From: Azospirillum soli
GTDB lineage: Bacteria > Pseudomonadota > Alphaproteobacteria > Azospirillales > Azospirillaceae
NCBI RefSeq assembly: GCF_017876165.1
Contig: NZ_JAGINQ010000022.1
Coordinates: 1-64,000 of the forward strand
DNA: 64,000 nt
Direction of reading: 5' to 3'
Program-made: the position numbers and the translations under genes
Shown: piece after piece, positions 62,463 through 64,000 of the stretch
Position numbering within the stretch: the stretch's first letter is position 1
Layout: the number at the start of each line of letters is the position of its first letter
The notes under the pieces: model-generated
Databases searched by the model: none
Seen by the model: the letters and a program-made list of their open reading frames with translations, nothing else
What the model was told of the DNA's origin: nothing

Positions 62463-62787
62463 GATGCCCAAGACCACGGTCGCCTTGTCGGCGGGCGACC
62501 AAAGCAAGGCAGCGGCGCACCGCCTCCAGCTCGCGCAGGTTGGCGGCGAATCCGATCATCAGGAAACCGGCGTAGATGCTGGCAAAGACCACGGCGACGG
62601 CCAGCACCACCCGCCATGGCCCGTCGAAGGGCGACTGGACCAGCAGCAGAACCCCCGCCAGCCCGCCGCCCGCAAACGCCCCGATCCCCAGCATGTCCAG
62701 CAGGCGCGGCACGCCGCCGGCTGGTTGGCCGGCCGGTCTGGAGGCTGTTCGAGTCGTGCTGTGCTGCGGGTCGGGTACGGCCACCAT
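62452..62787 (-). CDS. small membrane protein
   Basis: A 111-residue protein with two hydrophobic helices (MLGIGAFAGGGLAGVLLLVQ, VVLAVAVVFASIYAGFLMIGFA) and a basic C-terminus. Unknown family. It overlaps the start of the flavoprotein gene by 11 bases and would be co-transcribed. ATG at 62787 preferred. Confidence 0.6.
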   Translation of the reverse strand: MVAVPDPQHSTTRTASRPAGQPAGGVPRLLDMLGIGAFAGGGLAGVLLLVQSPFDGPWRVVLAVAVVFASIYAGFLMIGFAANLRELEAVRRCLALVARRQGDRGLGHHER

Positions 62788-62945
62788 GCGTCCGGGTTCC
62801 CACGCTTGTTCCCTGTTGCTGGAACAGGCGCGGTGAGAGTGGGTTCCGCAGGGCAAGCGTCCTTTCGCCGCGCCTCGGCCATCTTGACGATGATAAAGAC
62901 CCAAGGCAGCGTGAGGGCATACTTATTTATGCCGTGAGTTGCGCC

Positions 62946-63323
62946 ATGACCACGCTCCATCCGGAAAATCCGGGCAGTGCCATCGTGCCGGATCCGGATA
63001 TCCTGGATACCGAGCCGATGATCCGCAATTTCGGCAGCCTTGGCTCCATGGTCGCCAACCTTTACGCGCTCTTCCTCCAGAACGAGCAGGATCTTTCGCA
63101 CACGCTGCGCGACCGGCTTGACGGCGGCGACCTGCAAGGCGCCCGCATGGCCGCGCACGCCGCCGCCGGTGCGGCCCGCACGGCCGGTGCGCGGCGGGTC
63201 GCCTGCCTGTGTTCCGCCATCGAGGAGGCTATTCTGCGCGGCGATGCGGAAGAAGCGCGCGTGGACGCCGCCGGTCTCGACGGGGCTCTCGCCGATGTTC
63301 GTTCCATGATCGCTCGGATTTGA
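62946..63323 (+). CDS. histidine phosphotransfer (Hpt) protein
   Basis: A 125-residue four-helix Hpt-type protein: MIRNFGSLGSMVANLYALFLQ then MAAHAAAGAARTAGA (histidine near residue 67) and CSAIEEAILRGD. The usual AHxLKG is AHAAAG, so a lysine is missing. Transfers phosphoryl groups to receivers; the receiver encoded at 63383 is the natural partner. Confidence 0.75.
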   Translation: MTTLHPENPGSAIVPDPDILDTEPMIRNFGSLGSMVANLYALFLQNEQDLSHTLRDRLDGGDLQGARMAAHAAAGAARTAGARRVACLCSAIEEAILRGDAEEARVDAAGLDGALADVRSMIARI

Positions 63324-63382
63324 GATAACATACCTCAGTATTCGCGACGGGTGTCATACGGCGAGTCCTGGGGAGAATCTTG

Positions 63383-63769
63383 GTGTACAAATCCTATTCC
63401 CTGCTGGTCGTGGAAGACGAGGTGGTCACCCGCAGCGTGTCCGTGCGACTGCTGCGCCAACTCGGCGTCGGAAAGGTCACCGAGGCGTCGGACGGGGCCG
63501 AAGCCCTGGCCCGCTGCGACCGCGCCGCCTTCGACGCCATTCTGTGCGACGTGGACATGGAGCCGATGGACGGCCTTGCCTTCATCGAGGCGCTGCGCGG
63601 GCGTGAGCAGGCACTCAGCCGGAACGCGCCGGTCATCATGCTGACCAAGCACAACAACGCCGACGTGGTGCTCTCCGCCCGCCGGTTCGGCGCGGCCGCC
63701 TATCTGGTGAAGCCGGTCACGCCGGAAGGGTTGCGGGAAAAGCTGAACCGCGCGCTTGGCACGCCGTGA
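63383..63769 (+). CDS. CheY-like response regulator
   Basis: A 128-residue receiver: VVEDEVVTRS, phosphoacceptor in AILCDVDMEPMDG, Thr in IMLTKHNN and Lys in LVKPVTPEG. GGGGAG seven bases before GTG 63383; TTG 63380 is an alternative. Follows the Hpt gene by 59 bases. Confidence 0.9.
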   Translation: MYKSYSLLVVEDEVVTRSVSVRLLRQLGVGKVTEASDGAEALARCDRAAFDAILCDVDMEPMDGLAFIEALRGREQALSRNAPVIMLTKHNNADVVLSARRFGAAAYLVKPVTPEGLREKLNRALGTP

Positions 63770-63871
63770 ACCTCAAGTCATAAACGAACCTTGACCGCGA
63801 CATTATTCTTTTCGTAACCACGGCGGCGGTAGAACAAAACAAGGAAGGCCGCCGACCGTGGAGGACACCAC

Positions 63872-64000
63872 ATGGCGATGAACGTTCTGGAAGTCGCGAT
63901 TTACGCGATGGTGCTGACCGCCTCGCAGCCGCGCCCCTATGAATGCGTCGCCGTGAAGCCGGAAGGCGTCAACTGCACCAACGGCCTCGCCGCCAAGGAA
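63872..64000 (+). CDS. partial gene cut by window end
   Basis: Open from an ATG with GGAGG upstream to the window edge, at least 43 residues (MAMNVLEVAIYAMVLTASQ ... YECVAVKPEGVNCTNGLAA). Two cysteines are visible. No family can be named from this fragment. Confidence 0.5.
   Translation, partial: MAMNVLEVAIYAMVLTASQPRPYECVAVKPEGVNCTNGLAAKE

Overview
The window looks like chromosome (or a chromid) from a GC-rich alphaproteobacterium, most likely an Azospirillum-type member of the Rhodospirillales. This is inferred from the very high GC at third codon positions, the alphaproteobacterial family set (aa3 oxidase CtaD/CoxB, Pel exopolysaccharide, TRAP receptor, split diguanylate cyclase and response-regulator signalling) and a tandem anti-Shine-Dalgarno sRNA pair typical of alphaproteobacteria. 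No rRNA, tRNA, CRISPR array or recognisable transposase is visible.

Layout. Positions 1-2600 are the least chromosome-like part: lower GC, small orphan genes, DUF6641 and DUF3768 genes that usually travel in mobile or plasmid-like islands, and a cluster of strong inverted repeats including a 70-bp branched stem. From 2.7 to 7.8 kb come a patatin phospholipase, a solitary FlgC-like rod protein, and a PP2C phosphatase that converges on a membrane-anchored kinase-like protein lacking every catalytic residue. From 8 to 15.3 kb, on the minus strand, is a six-gene Hyf-like complex (hyfB-C-E-F-G-I order) whose large subunit has lost the Ni-Fe cysteines, so it belongs to the hydrogenase-related (Ehr) branch of the complex I superfamily. 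Just upstream are two tandem small RNAs with CCUCCC loops.

From 15.8 to 28.2 kb: Tex, a PAS-GGDEF diguanylate cyclase, LysE exporter, a phage-derived recombination module (YqaJ exonuclease, an annealing-type recombinase, two small genes and an S24-type repressor that seems to lack its catalytic lysine), a MarR/DUF2269 operon with two visible operator palindromes, and several exported proteins.

From 28.2 to 43.6 kb is a complete pel biofilm exopolysaccharide operon on the minus strand: epimerase (PelX-like), PelA split into hydrolase and deacetylase, PelB split into TPR protein and outer-membrane barrel (a nested palindromic element lies at the split), PelC, PelD with an intact c-di-GMP RxxD site, PelE, PelF, PelG and a small exported protein of unknown function as the last gene. 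Together these would make a galactosamine-rich polymer, export it across the inner membrane, trim and deacetylate it in the periplasm and pass it through the outer membrane under c-di-GMP control.

From 43.7 kb to the end: two orphan CheY-like receivers, solute-binding receptors without their permeases (YejA-like, DctP-like), EboA-like protein, glutathione transferase, GH13 alpha-glucosidase, topoisomerase IB with DUF3175, cytochrome b561, a SpoIIE-type regulator with a degenerate metal site, M48 protease, CbpA/CbpM chaperones, CtaD/CoxB of the aa3 oxidase, a thioredoxin-reductase-like flavoprotein, an Hpt protein and a receiver, and a gene cut by the window end.
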